From Aeromonas sobria (GTDB taxonomy: Bacteria > Pseudomonadota > Gammaproteobacteria > Enterobacterales > Aeromonadaceae), in assembly GCF_000820145.1 (NCBI RefSeq), contig NZ_CDBW01000004.1, positions 62,001 through 126,000 of the forward strand: a stretch of DNA of 64,000 bases, written 5' to 3'. The translations under genes were made by a program, and so were the position numbers. The stretch's first letter is position 1; each line of letters opens with the position of its first letter. Positions 30,567 to 39,449 of the stretch are shown piece after piece. The notes under the pieces were generated by a model. It was given only the letters and a program-made list of their open reading frames with translations, had not been told where the DNA came from and did not search any database.

Positions 30567-31133
30567 TCAGTGGCTGGCCACCAGCACTCCCTTGAGCAGG
30601 GCCATGGCCGGTTGATTGTCGGCAGCCACCAGCAACAACTGCTTCTGCTCGGGGGGGATCGGCAGCACCTCCAGCCAGCGCTGGGCCACCCAGTTGCCAT
30701 CATCCCAGCGGGGCTCGGTATAAAGAGCGGCATAGTCGGGGTAGTCGGCAAACACCTCCTGCAGCGCCTCCACCAACGGCTGCTGATCGGGATGGAGCCG
30801 CTGTGATGGCCAGGCCGTCAGCGGCGTCACCTCGCCGATGCGCAGGCCGTCTGGCTCCTGCCACAGATCATCTATCTGCACCCGCTCTATCCCCTGCACC
30901 GTGATCCCCAGCATGCCGTCCGGCAGCTGGTCGAAATCGATGATGGTGACCCGGGTGGCGATGGGCAGCATGTTGCGCAGGGCATCGGGCTGGCGAGGGT
31001 CCACCATGCAGAGGGCAAAGCCGGACTCCCCCGCCTCGGCAATCATCCGCTGGTATCTCGGTTCGAAGATCCGCAGCGGCATGATGCCGCCGGGCAGCAG
31101 GTGGGCAGAAAGGGGAAACAGCGCCAGTCGCAT
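30567..31133 (-). CDS. LON N-terminal-domain protein
   Basis: A 188-residue protein consisting of the Lon substrate-binding (LON/PUA-like) domain without ATPase or protease: ALFPLSAHLLPGGIMPLRIFEPRYQRMI at the start, then ATRVTIIDFDQLPDGMLGITVQG. Such stand-alone proteins are common but functionally uncharacterised; a role in substrate recognition for proteolysis or in a stress response is inferred. It lies directly upstream of the sigma-chrR pair on the same strand and carries its own ECF11-like promoter, so it is probably a target of that sigma factor. Confidence 0.85.
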   Translation of the reverse strand: MRLALFPLSAHLLPGGIMPLRIFEPRYQRMIAEAGESGFALCMVDPRQPDALRNMLPIATRVTIIDFDQLPDGMLGITVQGIERVQIDDLWQEPDGLRIGEVTPLTAWPSQRLHPDQQPLVEALQEVFADYPDYAALYTEPRWDDGNWVAQRWLEVLPIPPEQKQLLLVAADNQPAMALLKGVLVASH

Positions 31134-31161
31134 CGCAAACTCCTCGGTTGGTAACCTCTAT

Positions 31162-31190
31162 TGATACGCCGGGCCAGAGGGAGGAGATCA
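31162..31190 (-). promoter_or_regulatory. ECF11-like promoter before the LON-domain gene
   Basis: Read leftward: TGATCT (31190-31185), 18-base spacer ending in CG, then TATCA (31166-31162), about 29 bases before ATG 31133. Same -35 core, spacer length and CGTA junction as the sigma gene's own promoter. Confidence 0.68.
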
Positions 31191-31442
31191 TTCCCGTCAT
31201 CGGGAAAGGAAAAACCCTTAACAATCAGGGGAAAATAGCCTGGACAACCCGCTTCGATATGCAGTAGAAATGGATAAGCACCATATTACGGTCAATCTTC
31301 CGGATATTGGCGCCAAAAGCAGTGAAATATCCGCCCGACAGCGAGCGGCGGGTCATCCCTATAGTTTTCTCGGGCCGATGCGGGTAAAATTCACGCCCTT
31401 ATATATCAGTCATTTTTCGACGCGCAACCTTGGTGGTCAGTT
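31191..31442. other. Upstream region of argS
   Basis: Together with the promoter just described this makes a 309-bp gap between two divergent genes. No gene recognised. It must hold the argS promoter; TATATA at about 31401 is a candidate -10, and GGTGG lies a few bases before the argS ATG. No arginine operator was recognised. Confidence 0.4.
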
Positions 31443-33188
31443 ATGAAAGAGCATATTCATCATCTACTTGAACAAACGGTAGCCAATCTCAAGTCAGCAG
31501 GCATCCTGCCGGCGGACCTGGAAGCCCGCGTGCAAGTAGACCGATGCAAGGAAAAAGCTCACGGCGACCTGGCTACCAACCTGGCCATGCTGCTGGCCAA
31601 ACCGGCCCGCAAGAACCCGCGTGAGCTGGCCACTGCCATCATCGAGCATCTGCCTGCCTCCGACCTGATCGCCAAGGTCGAGATCGCCGGTCCCGGCTTT
31701 ATCAACTTCTTCTTCGACCAGCGCTGGCTGGCCGGTCAGGTCGAGGCCATGGTGACCTCTGCCAACGCCAACGTACGGTTGCCCGCGCCACAAACCGTGG
31801 TGGTGGACTACTCCGCCCCCAACGTGGCCAAAGAGATGGCGGTGCACCACATCCGCTCTACCGTACTCGGTGACGTAGCCGCTCGTGCGCTGGAGTTCCT
31901 CGGCCACAAGGTGGTGCGTGCCAACCACATCGGCGACTGGGGTACCCAGTTCGGCATGCTGATCGCCTATCTGGAGAAGATGGCCAACGAGCACGCCAGC
32001 GACATGGCGCTCAAGGATCTGGAAGCCTTCTACACCCAGGCCAAGCGTTGCTACGACGAAGACGAAGCCTTCGCCGAGCGCGCCCGTAACTACGTGGTCA
32101 AGCTGCAGGGTGGCGATGAGTACTGCCGCACCATGTGGAAGAAGCTGGTCGACATGACCATGGAACAGAACCAGATCAACTACGACCGCCTGAATGTCTC
32201 CCTGACCAACAAGGACATCATGGGCGAGTCCATGTACAACGACATGCTGGCGCAAATCGTTGCCGACCTGAAAGCCAAGGGGCTGGCGGTCGAGAGCGAA
32301 GGGGCCACCGTGGTCTTCCTGGACGAGTTCAAGAACAAGGATGGCGAGGCCATGGGCGTCATCATCCAGAAGAGCGATGGCGGTTTCCTCTACACCACCA
32401 CCGACATCGCCTGTGCCAAATACCGTTATGAGACCCTGGGCGCCGACCGTGTCATGTACTTCATAGACTCCCGTCAGCACCAGCACCTGATGCAGGCCTG
32501 GACCATCACCCGCAAGGCGGGCTATGTGCCGGAATCCGTCCCGCTCGAGCACCACGCCTTCGGCATGATGCTGGGCAAGGATGGTCGTCCCTACAAGACC
32601 CGCTCCGGTGGCACCGTCAAGCTGGTTGACCTGCTGAACGAAGCGGAAGAGCGCGCCGCTGCCCTGCTGGAGAGCCGCAACAGCGACCTCTCTGCCGAAG
32701 AGAAGGCCAACGTGGTCAACGCCATCGCCATGGGCGCGGTCAAGTATGCGGATCTCTCCAAGAACCGTACCACCGACTACATCTTCGACTGGGACATGAT
32801 GCTGTCGTTCGAAGGTAACACTGCCCCTTACCTGCAGTACGCCTACACCCGGATCCAGTCCATCTTCCGCAAGGCCAACATCGATGCCAGCACGCTGACC
32901 GGCAACGTGACCCTGAACGAAGAGGCCGAAGAGGTGCTGGCCCAGAAGCTGATCCAGTTCTCCGATGCGGTCAACGGCGTGGCAGACAAAGGCATGCCGC
33001 ACCTGCTCTGTACCTACCTGTACGAGTTGTCCGGCAACTTCATGACCTTCTATGAAGCCTGCCCGATCAACAAGGATGGCGTGGACGAAGCAAGCCGTCA
33101 GAGCCGTCTGCTGCTGTGCGCCGCCACCGCCAAAGTGCTCAAGCTGGGCCTCGGCGTACTGGGTATCCATACCCTGGAGCGCATGTAA
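31443..33188 (+). CDS. argS: Arginyl-tRNA synthetase
   Basis: Class I aminoacyl-tRNA synthetase charging tRNA-Arg; 581 residues (E. coli 577). N-terminal Add-1 domain (1-110), Rossmann catalytic domain opening with [35 protein letters not shown] near 160, [14 protein letters not shown] near 320, [18 protein letters not shown] near 430, and a C-terminal anticodon-binding helical domain ending LGIHTLERM. Unusual: the HIGH-type motif, H-V-G-H in E. coli, reads AVHH at residues 133-136. Canonical KMSK is also absent, as in many ArgS. Start ATG 31443. ftsN follows three bases after the stop. Confidence 0.95.
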   Translation: MKEHIHHLLEQTVANLKSAGILPADLEARVQVDRCKEKAHGDLATNLAMLLAKPARKNPRELATAIIEHLPASDLIAKVEIAGPGFINFFFDQRWLAGQVEAMVTSANANVRLPAPQTVVVDYSAPNVAKEMAVHHIRSTVLGDVAARALEFLGHKVVRANHIGDWGTQFGMLIAYLEKMANEHASDMALKDLEAFYTQAKRCYDEDEAFAERARNYVVKLQGGDEYCRTMWKKLVDMTMEQNQINYDRLNVSLTNKDIMGESMYNDMLAQIVADLKAKGLAVESEGATVVFLDEFKNKDGEAMGVIIQKSDGGFLYTTTDIACAKYRYETLGADRVMYFIDSRQHQHLMQAWTITRKAGYVPESVPLEHHAFGMMLGKDGRPYKTRSGGTVKLVDLLNEAEERAAALLESRNSDLSAEEKANVVNAIAMGAVKYADLSKNRTTDYIFDWDMMLSFEGNTAPYLQYAYTRIQSIFRKANIDASTLTGNVTLNEEAEEVLAQKLIQFSDAVNGVADKGMPHLLCTYLYELSGNFMTFYEACPINKDGVDEASRQSRLLLCAATAKVLKLGLGVLGIHTLERM

Positions 33189-33191
33189 TAG

Positions 33192-34037
33192 ATGGCAACC
33201 CGGGATTATGTCGGCAGCCGCCCGCGACGTCGGGCGGGTGGCCGCAATACCAAGAAAGCGGCCCCTCGCCGCTTTCCTGTTATTCCAATCCTGCTGGTCG
33301 CAGCACTGCTGGCAGGCTTTGGCGGCTTCCTTTACATGATCAATGGCAAGGGCAACGACGCCCCCACCATTGAAGAGCAGGTAAAGGCCAACAAGCCAAA
33401 AACGCAGAATAACGGGCTGCCACAGGAGAAGTGGAGCTATATCGAGCGGCTGGAGAACAAGCAGGTCGATATCATAGAGCCACCGACCCAGCCAGGTGTG
33501 CTGCCACCACCACCGGCAGAGACCCTGACCCTGCAGCCGAGCAAACTGCCGCAACCGGTGCCGACCGACATCCCCCAGCCGGGTACTCCGATTGGCCAAC
33601 CCAAGCCTTATCTGCCCAATCCGGCGACCACCCCCTCCACCTCGGGTGCACCGGTTGCCAGCGCGCAAGAGCAGGCGATCGACCGCAAGGCCGACCGGGA
33701 GCGGATGGAGCGGGAGATCCGCGCCGAGCTGGAACGGGAGCGCGCCGCTGCCGCCAAAGCCCAGCCCGCCAGTGCCCCAGCACAACCGGCCGCGACCGAC
33801 AATGGCCGCTATATGATGCAGTGCGCCGCCTTGCGCTCGCAGGATTCTGCAGAGTCGCTCAAGGCCCGTATCGCCTTCACTGCTGGGCTCTCTTCCAGCT
33901 TGCAGGTGATCAATGGCGCCAACGGCACCGTCTACAAGGTGATGGTTGGCCCCTTCAACGGCAAGGCGGCCGCCGACGCGGCCAACAGCAAGCTGCAGGG
34001 CTCCGGCATCAGCGGCTGCATTCCCAAGAAAGGATAA
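33192..34037 (+). CDS. ftsN: Cell division protein FtsN
   Basis: Bitopic inner-membrane protein that triggers septal peptidoglycan synthesis. 281 residues: basic cytoplasmic N-terminus (RPRRRAGGRNTKKAAPRR), one transmembrane helix (about 29-49, VIPILLVAALLAGFGGFLYMI), a long Pro/Gln-rich periplasmic linker, and a charged coiled stretch (DRKADRERMEREIRAELERE). The C-terminal SPOR domain (about 205-281), beginning NGRYMMQCAALRSQDSAESL, binds denuded glycan strands. Start ATG 33192 three bases after argS indicates co-transcription. Confidence 0.92.
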   Translation: MATRDYVGSRPRRRAGGRNTKKAAPRRFPVIPILLVAALLAGFGGFLYMINGKGNDAPTIEEQVKANKPKTQNNGLPQEKWSYIERLENKQVDIIEPPTQPGVLPPPPAETLTLQPSKLPQPVPTDIPQPGTPIGQPKPYLPNPATTPSTSGAPVASAQEQAIDRKADRERMEREIRAELERERAAAAKAQPASAPAQPAATDNGRYMMQCAALRSQDSAESLKARIAFTAGLSSSLQVINGANGTVYKVMVGPFNGKAAADAANSKLQGSGISGCIPKKG

Positions 34038-34053
34038 TTCTCTTACCGATGAC

Positions 34054-34087
34054 ACAGGGCCGGGTGGCAACATCCGGCCCTGTTCTT
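34054..34087 (+). terminator. Terminator after ftsN
   Basis: CAGGGCCGG (34055-34063) and CCGGCCCTG (34074-34082), 10-base loop, followed by TTCTTTT. Ends the argS-ftsN unit. Confidence 0.82.
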
Positions 34088-34225
34088 TTGGGGCCGCTCA
34101 CCCCCTCGGCATCCCGTCACAGCGTTTATCCCGATAAAAGGCAGGGTTGAAAAGCCGCTTTGCCATCCCCATCTTTCTTGCCATGCACAGTCAGGCCGTC
34201 ATTCGGCTCAAGCGAGGTAAGTAAA

Positions 34226-34759
34226 GTGACTACCATAGTTTCAGTTCGCCGCAACGGTCAGGTCGTCATCGGTGGCGATGGCCAAGTCTCTCTTGGCAAC
34301 ACCGTCATGAAGGGCAACGCCCGCAAGGTTCATCGTCTCTATAACGGCAAGGTGCTGGCCGGTTTCGCTGGCGGTACCGCCGACGCCTTCACCCTGCTTG
34401 AGCGTTTCGAAGCAAAACTGCAGGCCCATCAGGGTAATCTGGAGCGCGCCGCCGTGGCGCTGGCCAAAGATTGGCGCACCGATCGCGCCCTGCGCCGCCT
34501 CGAGGCGCTGTTGGCCGTGGCCGACGAACACAAATCTTTCATCATCACCGGCAACGGTGACGTGGTGCAGCCAGAGCACGATCTCATCGCCATCGGCAGC
34601 GGCGGCAACTTCGCCCAATCCGCCGCCATCGCCCTGCTGGAAAACACCGAGCTGGATGCCAGGAGCATCGTCGAGAAGTCCCTCAAGATCGCCGGTGATA
34701 TCTGCGTCTTTACCAATGGCAACCACACCATCGAAGTGCTGGACTACGCAGCCAAATAA
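34226..34759 (+). CDS. hslV: ATP-dependent protease HslV (ClpQ)
   Basis: Proteasome-like peptidase that forms a double hexamer docked to HslU. 177 residues (E. coli 176). After removal of the initiator the N-terminal nucleophile is Thr of [19 protein letters not shown]; conserved [17 protein letters not shown] and [13 protein letters not shown] blocks follow. GTG 34226 is the start that exposes this threonine, with GAGG ten bases upstream; the frame open to 34160 would bury it. hslU follows 68 bp later. Confidence 0.96.
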   Translation: MTTIVSVRRNGQVVIGGDGQVSLGNTVMKGNARKVHRLYNGKVLAGFAGGTADAFTLLERFEAKLQAHQGNLERAAVALAKDWRTDRALRRLEALLAVADEHKSFIITGNGDVVQPEHDLIAIGSGGNFAQSAAIALLENTELDARSIVEKSLKIAGDICVFTNGNHTIEVLDYAAK

Positions 34760-34827
34760 CGGCGCGAGCCAACGACCACATTCTTCAAGGGGTGGGCCCT
34801 GCCCGCCCCGGATACAGGAACCCTATC

Positions 34828-36156
34828 ATGTCCGAGATGACTCCAAGAGAAATCGTCCACGAGCTGGATCGTCACATCATTGGCCAGGCCGATGCCAAGC
34901 GTGCCGTCGCTGTTGCCCTGCGTAACCGCTGGCGCCGGATGCAACTCGATGAAGAGATGCGCCATGAAGTGACCCCGAAAAACATCCTGATGATCGGCCC
35001 GACCGGGGTCGGCAAGACTGAGATCGCCCGCCGTCTGGCCAAGCTGGCCAACGCCCCCTTCATCAAGGTCGAAGCGACCAAGTTCACCGAAGTGGGCTAT
35101 GTCGGCAAGGAAGTGGACAGCATCATCCGCGATCTGACCGATGTCGCCATCAAGCTGGTGCGCGAGACCGAGATGGAGAAGATGAAATTCCGTGCCGAGG
35201 AAGCCGCCGAAGAGCGCATCCTCGACGCCCTGCTGCCCAACCCGCGCAATACCTGGGGTGAGGAGGAGAAAGCCGACAACTCCAACACTCGCCAGATCTT
35301 CCGCAAGAAACTGCGGGAAGGTCAGCTGGCTGACAAAGAGATTGAGCTAGAGCTCTCCGCCAGCCCGATGGGGGTCGAAATCATGACCCCGCCAGGGATG
35401 GAAGAGATGGCCAACCAGCTGCAAGGGCTGTTCCAGAACCTCGGCCAGAGCCAGAAGAAAAAGCAGAAGATCAAGGTCAAAGAGGCCATGAAGGCGCTGA
35501 TCGAAGAGGAAGCGGCCAAGCTGGTTAACCCGGAAGAGCTGAAACAAAAAGCGATCGCCGCCGTCGAGAACAACGGCATCGTGTTCCTCGACGAGATCGA
35601 CAAGGTCTGCAAGCGTGGCGAAAGTTCAGGCCCTGACGTTTCCCGTGAAGGGGTTCAGCGCGACCTGCTGCCGCTGGTCGAAGGTTGCACCGTCAACACC
35701 AAACACGGCATGGTCAAAACCGATCACATTCTGTTTATCGCCTCCGGCGCCTTCCAGATCGCCAAGCCGTCAGATTTGATCCCCGAGCTGCAGGGTCGTC
35801 TGCCGATCCGGGTCGAGCTGACAGCGCTCACCACCAATGATTTCGAGCGGATCCTGACCGAGCCGAACGCCTCCCTGACCGCCCAGAGCAAGGCGTTGAT
35901 GGGCACTGAAGGGGTCAATATCGAGTTCACCAAAGAGGGCATCCGTCGACTGGCTGAAGCCGCCTGGCAGGTCAACGAGCGCACCGAAAACATCGGCGCC
36001 CGCCGCCTGCACACCGTGATGGAGCGGCTGATGGAAGACATCTCTTATGATGCCTCCGAGCAATCTGGTGCGACCTTCGTCATCGACACCGACTACGTCA
36101 ACGCCCACCTCGGCGCCTTGATCGAAGACGAAGACCTGAGCCGCTACATCCTGTAA
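34828..36156 (+). CDS. hslU: HslU (ClpY) ATPase subunit
   Basis: AAA+ unfoldase that feeds substrates into HslV. 442 residues (E. coli 443). Visible: [19 protein letters not shown] at the start, Walker [18 protein letters not shown] near 55, pore motif GYVGKEVDS near 91, the inserted I-domain (about 110-245, rich in Glu/Lys), Walker [19 protein letters not shown] near 250, and sensor-2 [16 protein letters not shown] near 390. The conserved C-terminal tail EDLSRYIL docks in HslV. ATG 34828 gives the family length. A heat-shock promoter was not identified. Confidence 0.97.
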   Translation: MSEMTPREIVHELDRHIIGQADAKRAVAVALRNRWRRMQLDEEMRHEVTPKNILMIGPTGVGKTEIARRLAKLANAPFIKVEATKFTEVGYVGKEVDSIIRDLTDVAIKLVRETEMEKMKFRAEEAAEERILDALLPNPRNTWGEEEKADNSNTRQIFRKKLREGQLADKEIELELSASPMGVEIMTPPGMEEMANQLQGLFQNLGQSQKKKQKIKVKEAMKALIEEEAAKLVNPEELKQKAIAAVENNGIVFLDEIDKVCKRGESSGPDVSREGVQRDLLPLVEGCTVNTKHGMVKTDHILFIASGAFQIAKPSDLIPELQGRLPIRVELTALTTNDFERILTEPNASLTAQSKALMGTEGVNIEFTKEGIRRLAEAAWQVNERTENIGARRLHTVMERLMEDISYDASEQSGATFVIDTDYVNAHLGALIEDEDLSRYIL

Positions 36157-36182
36157 GCCTGCTCAACACCCCGCTGGTCGAA

Positions 36183-36210
36183 CGCCTCCCCGTATGGAGG
36201 CGTTTTTTTT
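36183..36210 (+). terminator. Intrinsic terminator of hslVU
   Basis: CGCCTCC (36183-36189) and GGAGGCG (36196-36202) with a six-base loop, then eight Ts. Confidence 0.93.
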
Positions 36211-36314
36211 CATCTCCCCCCATCCCACTCCCTTCTTTAACTACCCCGACAACCTGCCAGATCCACTGCACCACTGGTCTACCTACTTAGATATAACTAT
36301 TAATCTCAAGGGAT

Positions 36315-36385
36315 TACCTCTGACGAGATATATAAATAGACACTTGATTTGCATCAATTGCCCGCCCCGACCGACTGGGTAGCCT
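36315..36385 (+). promoter_or_regulatory. nir promoter: FNR site and NarL/NarP-type heptamer
   Basis: TTGATTTGCATCAA at 36344-36357 is a perfect FNR dyad (TTGAT-N4-ATCAA). TACCTCT at 36315-36321 fits the NarL/NarP heptamer TACYYMT. TAGCCT near 36380 is a plausible -10, placing the FNR dyad near -41 as in class II activated promoters such as E. coli nirB. Oxygen limitation and nitrate/nitrite would then switch the operon on. Confidence 0.82.
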
Positions 36386-36427
36386 AGCCCCAGAATGATG
36401 TTTTATTACTCCAAACTAGAGGCAATC

Positions 36428-38974
36428 ATGAGCAAAGTCAGACTGGTCGTTGTGGGCAACGGCATGGTGGGGCACCGCTTCATCGAAGAGCTGATCGAGC
36501 GGGCCGACCCGGGCCGCTACGAGATCACCGTCTTCGGTGCAGAACCCCGTCCCGCCTACGATCGCGTCCATCTCTCCTCCTATTTCTCCCATCACACCAG
36601 TGAAGATCTCTCCCTCGTCAAACCCGGATTCTACGACAAGCACGGCATCCGCCTGCTGCTCGGCGAAGCGGTGAAAAAAATCGACAGGGCCAACCGCGAA
36701 GTGCACTCCAACAAGGGCACTGTGGTCGGGTACGACAAGCTGGTGCTGGCCACCGGCTCCTACCCCTGGGTGCCCTCCATTGCAGGCAGTCAGCACCACG
36801 AGTGCTTCGTCTATCGCACCATCGAGGATCTGAAAGCCATCCGCAACGCCGCCAAAAGCGGCAAGAACGGGGTGGTGATCGGTGGCGGCCTGCTTGGCCT
36901 TGAAGCCGCCGGCGCCCTCAAGGCATTGGGCCTCGAGACCCACGTGGTGGAGTTTGCTCCGGTGCTGATGGCCGAACAGCTCGACGGTCAAGGCGGCCAG
37001 CTGCTGCGCCGCAAGATCGAATCCATGGGCGTGCAGGTGCACACCAGCAAGAGCACCAGCGAGATCCTGATGAATGGCGGTGAGCAGGCGAAACACCGCC
37101 TCGCCTTTGCCGACGGCAGCCAGCTGGAAGTGGATGTGGTGGTCTTCTCCACCGGCATCCGCCCGCAAGACACCCTGGGCCGCTACGGTGATCTCGCCAT
37201 CGCCGAGCGCGGCGGCATCGTCATCGACGATCACTGCCTCACCTCCGATCCCGATATCTACGCCATCGGCGAGTGCGCCGCCTGGCAGGGCCGCTTCTTC
37301 GGGCTGGTGGCACCGGGCTACAAGATGGCCCAGACCACCGTCGATCATCTGCTCGGCGGCGACAGCCGCTTCGAAGGGGCGGACATGAGCGCCAAGCTCA
37401 AGCTGCTCGGCGTCTCCGTCGGCTCCATCGGTGATGCCCACGGCCGCACCCCGGGCAGCCACAGCTATGTGTTTCAGGATGATCAGGCTGGCGTCTACAA
37501 GAAGATCGTGGTGAGCGAAGACAACAGCCGCCTGCTCGGCGCCGTGCTGGTGGGTGATGTGGAAGATTACGGCAACCTGCTGCAGATGATGCTCAACGCC
37601 CTGCCGCTGCCGAGCCACCCGGATACCCTGATCCTGCCCGCCTACGCCGGTGCCAAGCCGACGCTGGGGGTGGATGCCCTGCCGGAAAGCGCCCAGATCT
37701 GCTCCTGCTTCGACGTCTCCAAGGGCGACATCGCCCAGGCAGTAGCCGAGGGTCACACCACGCTGGCCGCCATCAAGCAGCATACCAAGGCCGGTACCGG
37801 CTGCGGCGGCTGTGTGCCGCTCATCAGTCAGGTACTCAACGCCGAGCTGGTGAAGCAGGGCATCGAGGTCAACAACCACCTCTGCGCCCACTTCCCCCAC
37901 TCCCGTCAGGAGCTGTTCCATCTGGTCAAGGTGGAGGGGATCAAGAGCTTCGACGAGCTGCTGGCCAAGCATGGTCAGGGCTATGGCTGCGAGGTGTGCA
38001 AACCGACCGTCGGCTCCATCCTCGCCTCCTGCTGGAACGAGCATGTGCTGAGCCCGCGCAACACCCCGCTGCAGGACACCAACGACATCTTCCTCGGCAA
38101 CATGCAGAAGGACGGCAGCTACTCCGTCATCCCGCGCATGGCCGGTGGCGAAGTGACCCCGGAAGGGCTGCTGGCGGTGGCCGAAGTGGCCCGCGACTAC
38201 CAGCTCTACACCAAGATCACCGGTGCCCAGCGCATCGGCCTGTTCGGGGCCCAGAAGGATGATCTGCCCGCCATCTGGCGCAAACTGCTGGCGGCCGGTT
38301 TCGAGACTGGTCAGGCCTACGCCAAGGCGCTGCGCATGGCCAAGACCTGCGTCGGCAGCACCTGGTGCCGCTTCGGCGTGCAGGACAGCGTCGGCCTCGG
38401 GGTCTTCCTCGAAAACCGCTACAAGGGCATTCGCACCCCCCACAAGATGAAGTTCGGTGTCTCCGGCTGTACCCGCGAATGTGCGGAAGCCCAGGGCAAG
38501 GATGTCGGCATCATCGCCACCGATGCGGGCTGGAACCTCTACGTGGGTGGCAACGGCGGCATGAAGCCGCGCCACGCCGACCTGCTGGCCTCCGATCTCG
38601 ACCGCGAGACCCTGATCAAGCTGATCGACCGCTTTATGATGTTCTACGTCACCAGCGCCGACAAACTGCAGCGCACTTCGGTCTGGCTCGGCAATCTGGA
38701 GGGGGGCGTCGACTACCTGCGCGAGGTGATCGTCGATGACAAGCTGGGGCTGGCCGAGACGCTAGAGCGCGATATCCAGACCCTGATCGACAGCTACGAG
38801 TGCGAATGGTCGCGCACCCTCAACGAAGAGGAGGCGCTCAAGCGCTTCAGCCACTTCATCAACAGCGACAAGCGCGATCCGGACGTTCAGTTCGTTGCCG
38901 AGCGCGACCAGCACAGACCCGCCACTCCGGCCGAGCGCATCCCCGTCTACCAGATCGAGGTGGAAACCAAATGA
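36428..38974 (+). CDS. nirB: NADH-dependent nitrite reductase, large subunit
   Basis: Cytoplasmic siroheme enzyme reducing nitrite to ammonium with NADH. 848 residues (E. coli 847). N-terminal FAD/NAD half: VVVGNGMVGHRFIEEL, then VVIGGGLLGLEAAGALKALG near 150. A BFD-like [2Fe-2S] segment follows: CSCFDVSKGDIAQAV with CGGCVPLI near 425-465. The C-terminal siroheme/[4Fe-4S] half has its four cysteines in TCVGSTWCRFG (near 640) and GCTRECAEAQGKD (near 680). Start ATG 36428 with AGAGG upstream. Its TGA (38972-38974) overlaps the ATG of a mini-ORF placed before nirD. Confidence 0.97.
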   Translation: MSKVRLVVVGNGMVGHRFIEELIERADPGRYEITVFGAEPRPAYDRVHLSSYFSHHTSEDLSLVKPGFYDKHGIRLLLGEAVKKIDRANREVHSNKGTVVGYDKLVLATGSYPWVPSIAGSQHHECFVYRTIEDLKAIRNAAKSGKNGVVIGGGLLGLEAAGALKALGLETHVVEFAPVLMAEQLDGQGGQLLRRKIESMGVQVHTSKSTSEILMNGGEQAKHRLAFADGSQLEVDVVVFSTGIRPQDTLGRYGDLAIAERGGIVIDDHCLTSDPDIYAIGECAAWQGRFFGLVAPGYKMAQTTVDHLLGGDSRFEGADMSAKLKLLGVSVGSIGDAHGRTPGSHSYVFQDDQAGVYKKIVVSEDNSRLLGAVLVGDVEDYGNLLQMMLNALPLPSHPDTLILPAYAGAKPTLGVDALPESAQICSCFDVSKGDIAQAVAEGHTTLAAIKQHTKAGTGCGGCVPLISQVLNAELVKQGIEVNNHLCAHFPHSRQELFHLVKVEGIKSFDELLAKHGQGYGCEVCKPTVGSILASCWNEHVLSPRNTPLQDTNDIFLGNMQKDGSYSVIPRMAGGEVTPEGLLAVAEVARDYQLYTKITGAQRIGLFGAQKDDLPAIWRKLLAAGFETGQAYAKALRMAKTCVGSTWCRFGVQDSVGLGVFLENRYKGIRTPHKMKFGVSGCTRECAEAQGKDVGIIATDAGWNLYVGGNGGMKPRHADLLASDLDRETLIKLIDRFMMFYVTSADKLQRTSVWLGNLEGGVDYLREVIVDDKLGLAETLERDIQTLIDSYECEWSRTLNEEEALKRFSHFINSDKRDPDVQFVAERDQHRPATPAERIPVYQIEVETK

Positions 38975-39078
38975 TGAAACTTGCCTGCCAACGCAATGAC
39001 ATCCTGTCGGGCTGCATGGACGTTTGCGCCCTGCTCGATAGCCAGTTCATCCAACTCGACGTGGAGATTAAGCGATGA
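38971..39078 (+). other. Junction mini-ORF between nirB and nirD: nirD-like head, nirB-like tail
   Basis: 35 codons from ATG 38971 (second ATG 38974), overlapping the nirB stop, to TGA 39076-39078, overlapping the nirD ATG. The head MKLACQRNDILSG against NirD MKLACQLNDILPG, then VCALLD against VCALIE. The end IQLDVEIK resembles the NirB end YQIEVETK. Most head differences are silent or conservative. This fits an ancient tandem copy of the nirB-nirD junction that has kept an open frame with coupled start and stop. Whether a peptide is made is unknown. Confidence 0.65.
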
Positions 39079-39392
39079 AATTAGCCTGCCAACTCAACGA
39101 CATCCTGCCGGGCACCGGTGTCTGTGCCCTCATTGAAGGTCGCCAGATCGCCCTGTTCCGCCCGAGCGCGGCGGCCGAGGTGTTCGCCATCGACAACCGG
39201 GATCCCTTCTTCGCCGCCAACGTGCTGTCGCGGGGCCTGATCTGCGAACACGACGGTGAGCTCTGGGTGGCCAGCCCGCTCAAGAAGCAGCGCTTTCGCC
39301 TGAGCGATGGCCACTGCTTCGATAACCCGGCGATGTCGGTTCAAAGCTACCCCGTTGCAGTACGCGACCAGCAGGTCTGGGTCGCCGTCTAA
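39075..39392 (+). CDS. nirD: NADH-dependent nitrite reductase, small subunit
   Basis: A 105-residue Rieske-like fold protein, partner of NirB. It resembles E. coli NirD, which keeps the Rieske fold but not a full iron-sulphur ligand set: here RGLICEHDGELWVASPLKKQRFRLSDGHCF lacks the paired C-x-H motifs. The start ATG 39075 overlaps the stop of the junction mini-ORF, so translation probably depends on upstream ribosomes. A hairpin follows before nirC. Confidence 0.93.
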   Translation: MKLACQLNDILPGTGVCALIEGRQIALFRPSAAAEVFAIDNRDPFFAANVLSRGLICEHDGELWVASPLKKQRFRLSDGHCFDNPAMSVQSYPVAVRDQQVWVAV

Positions 39393-39412
39393 AGCCGATT
39401 TCACTCTCTTTC

Positions 39413-39435
39413 GGGCTGCCTGAGGGCAGCCCTTT
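39413..39435 (+). terminator. Hairpin between nirD and nirC
   Basis: GGGCTGCC (39413-39420) and GGCAGCCC (39425-39432), TGAG loop, followed by TTTC. A short T-run suggests partial termination or mRNA-end stabilisation inside the operon. Confidence 0.65.
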
Positions 39436-39449
39436 CAAGGACTCACAAG

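Noticed and set aside
31494..34073. 859-codon open frame opposite argS and ftsN
   Set aside because: It spans two unrelated sense genes and its composition mirrors their codons; no domain is recognisable.
36416..38575. 719-codon open frame opposite nirB
   Set aside because: Antisense shadow of a well-matched NirB; Val/Gly/His/Ala-rich with no motif.
38800..39078. 92-codon ORF ending at the nirD start
   Set aside because: The part before 38971 is out of frame within nirB and not protein-like; only the final 35 codons show similarity, so only those are reported.
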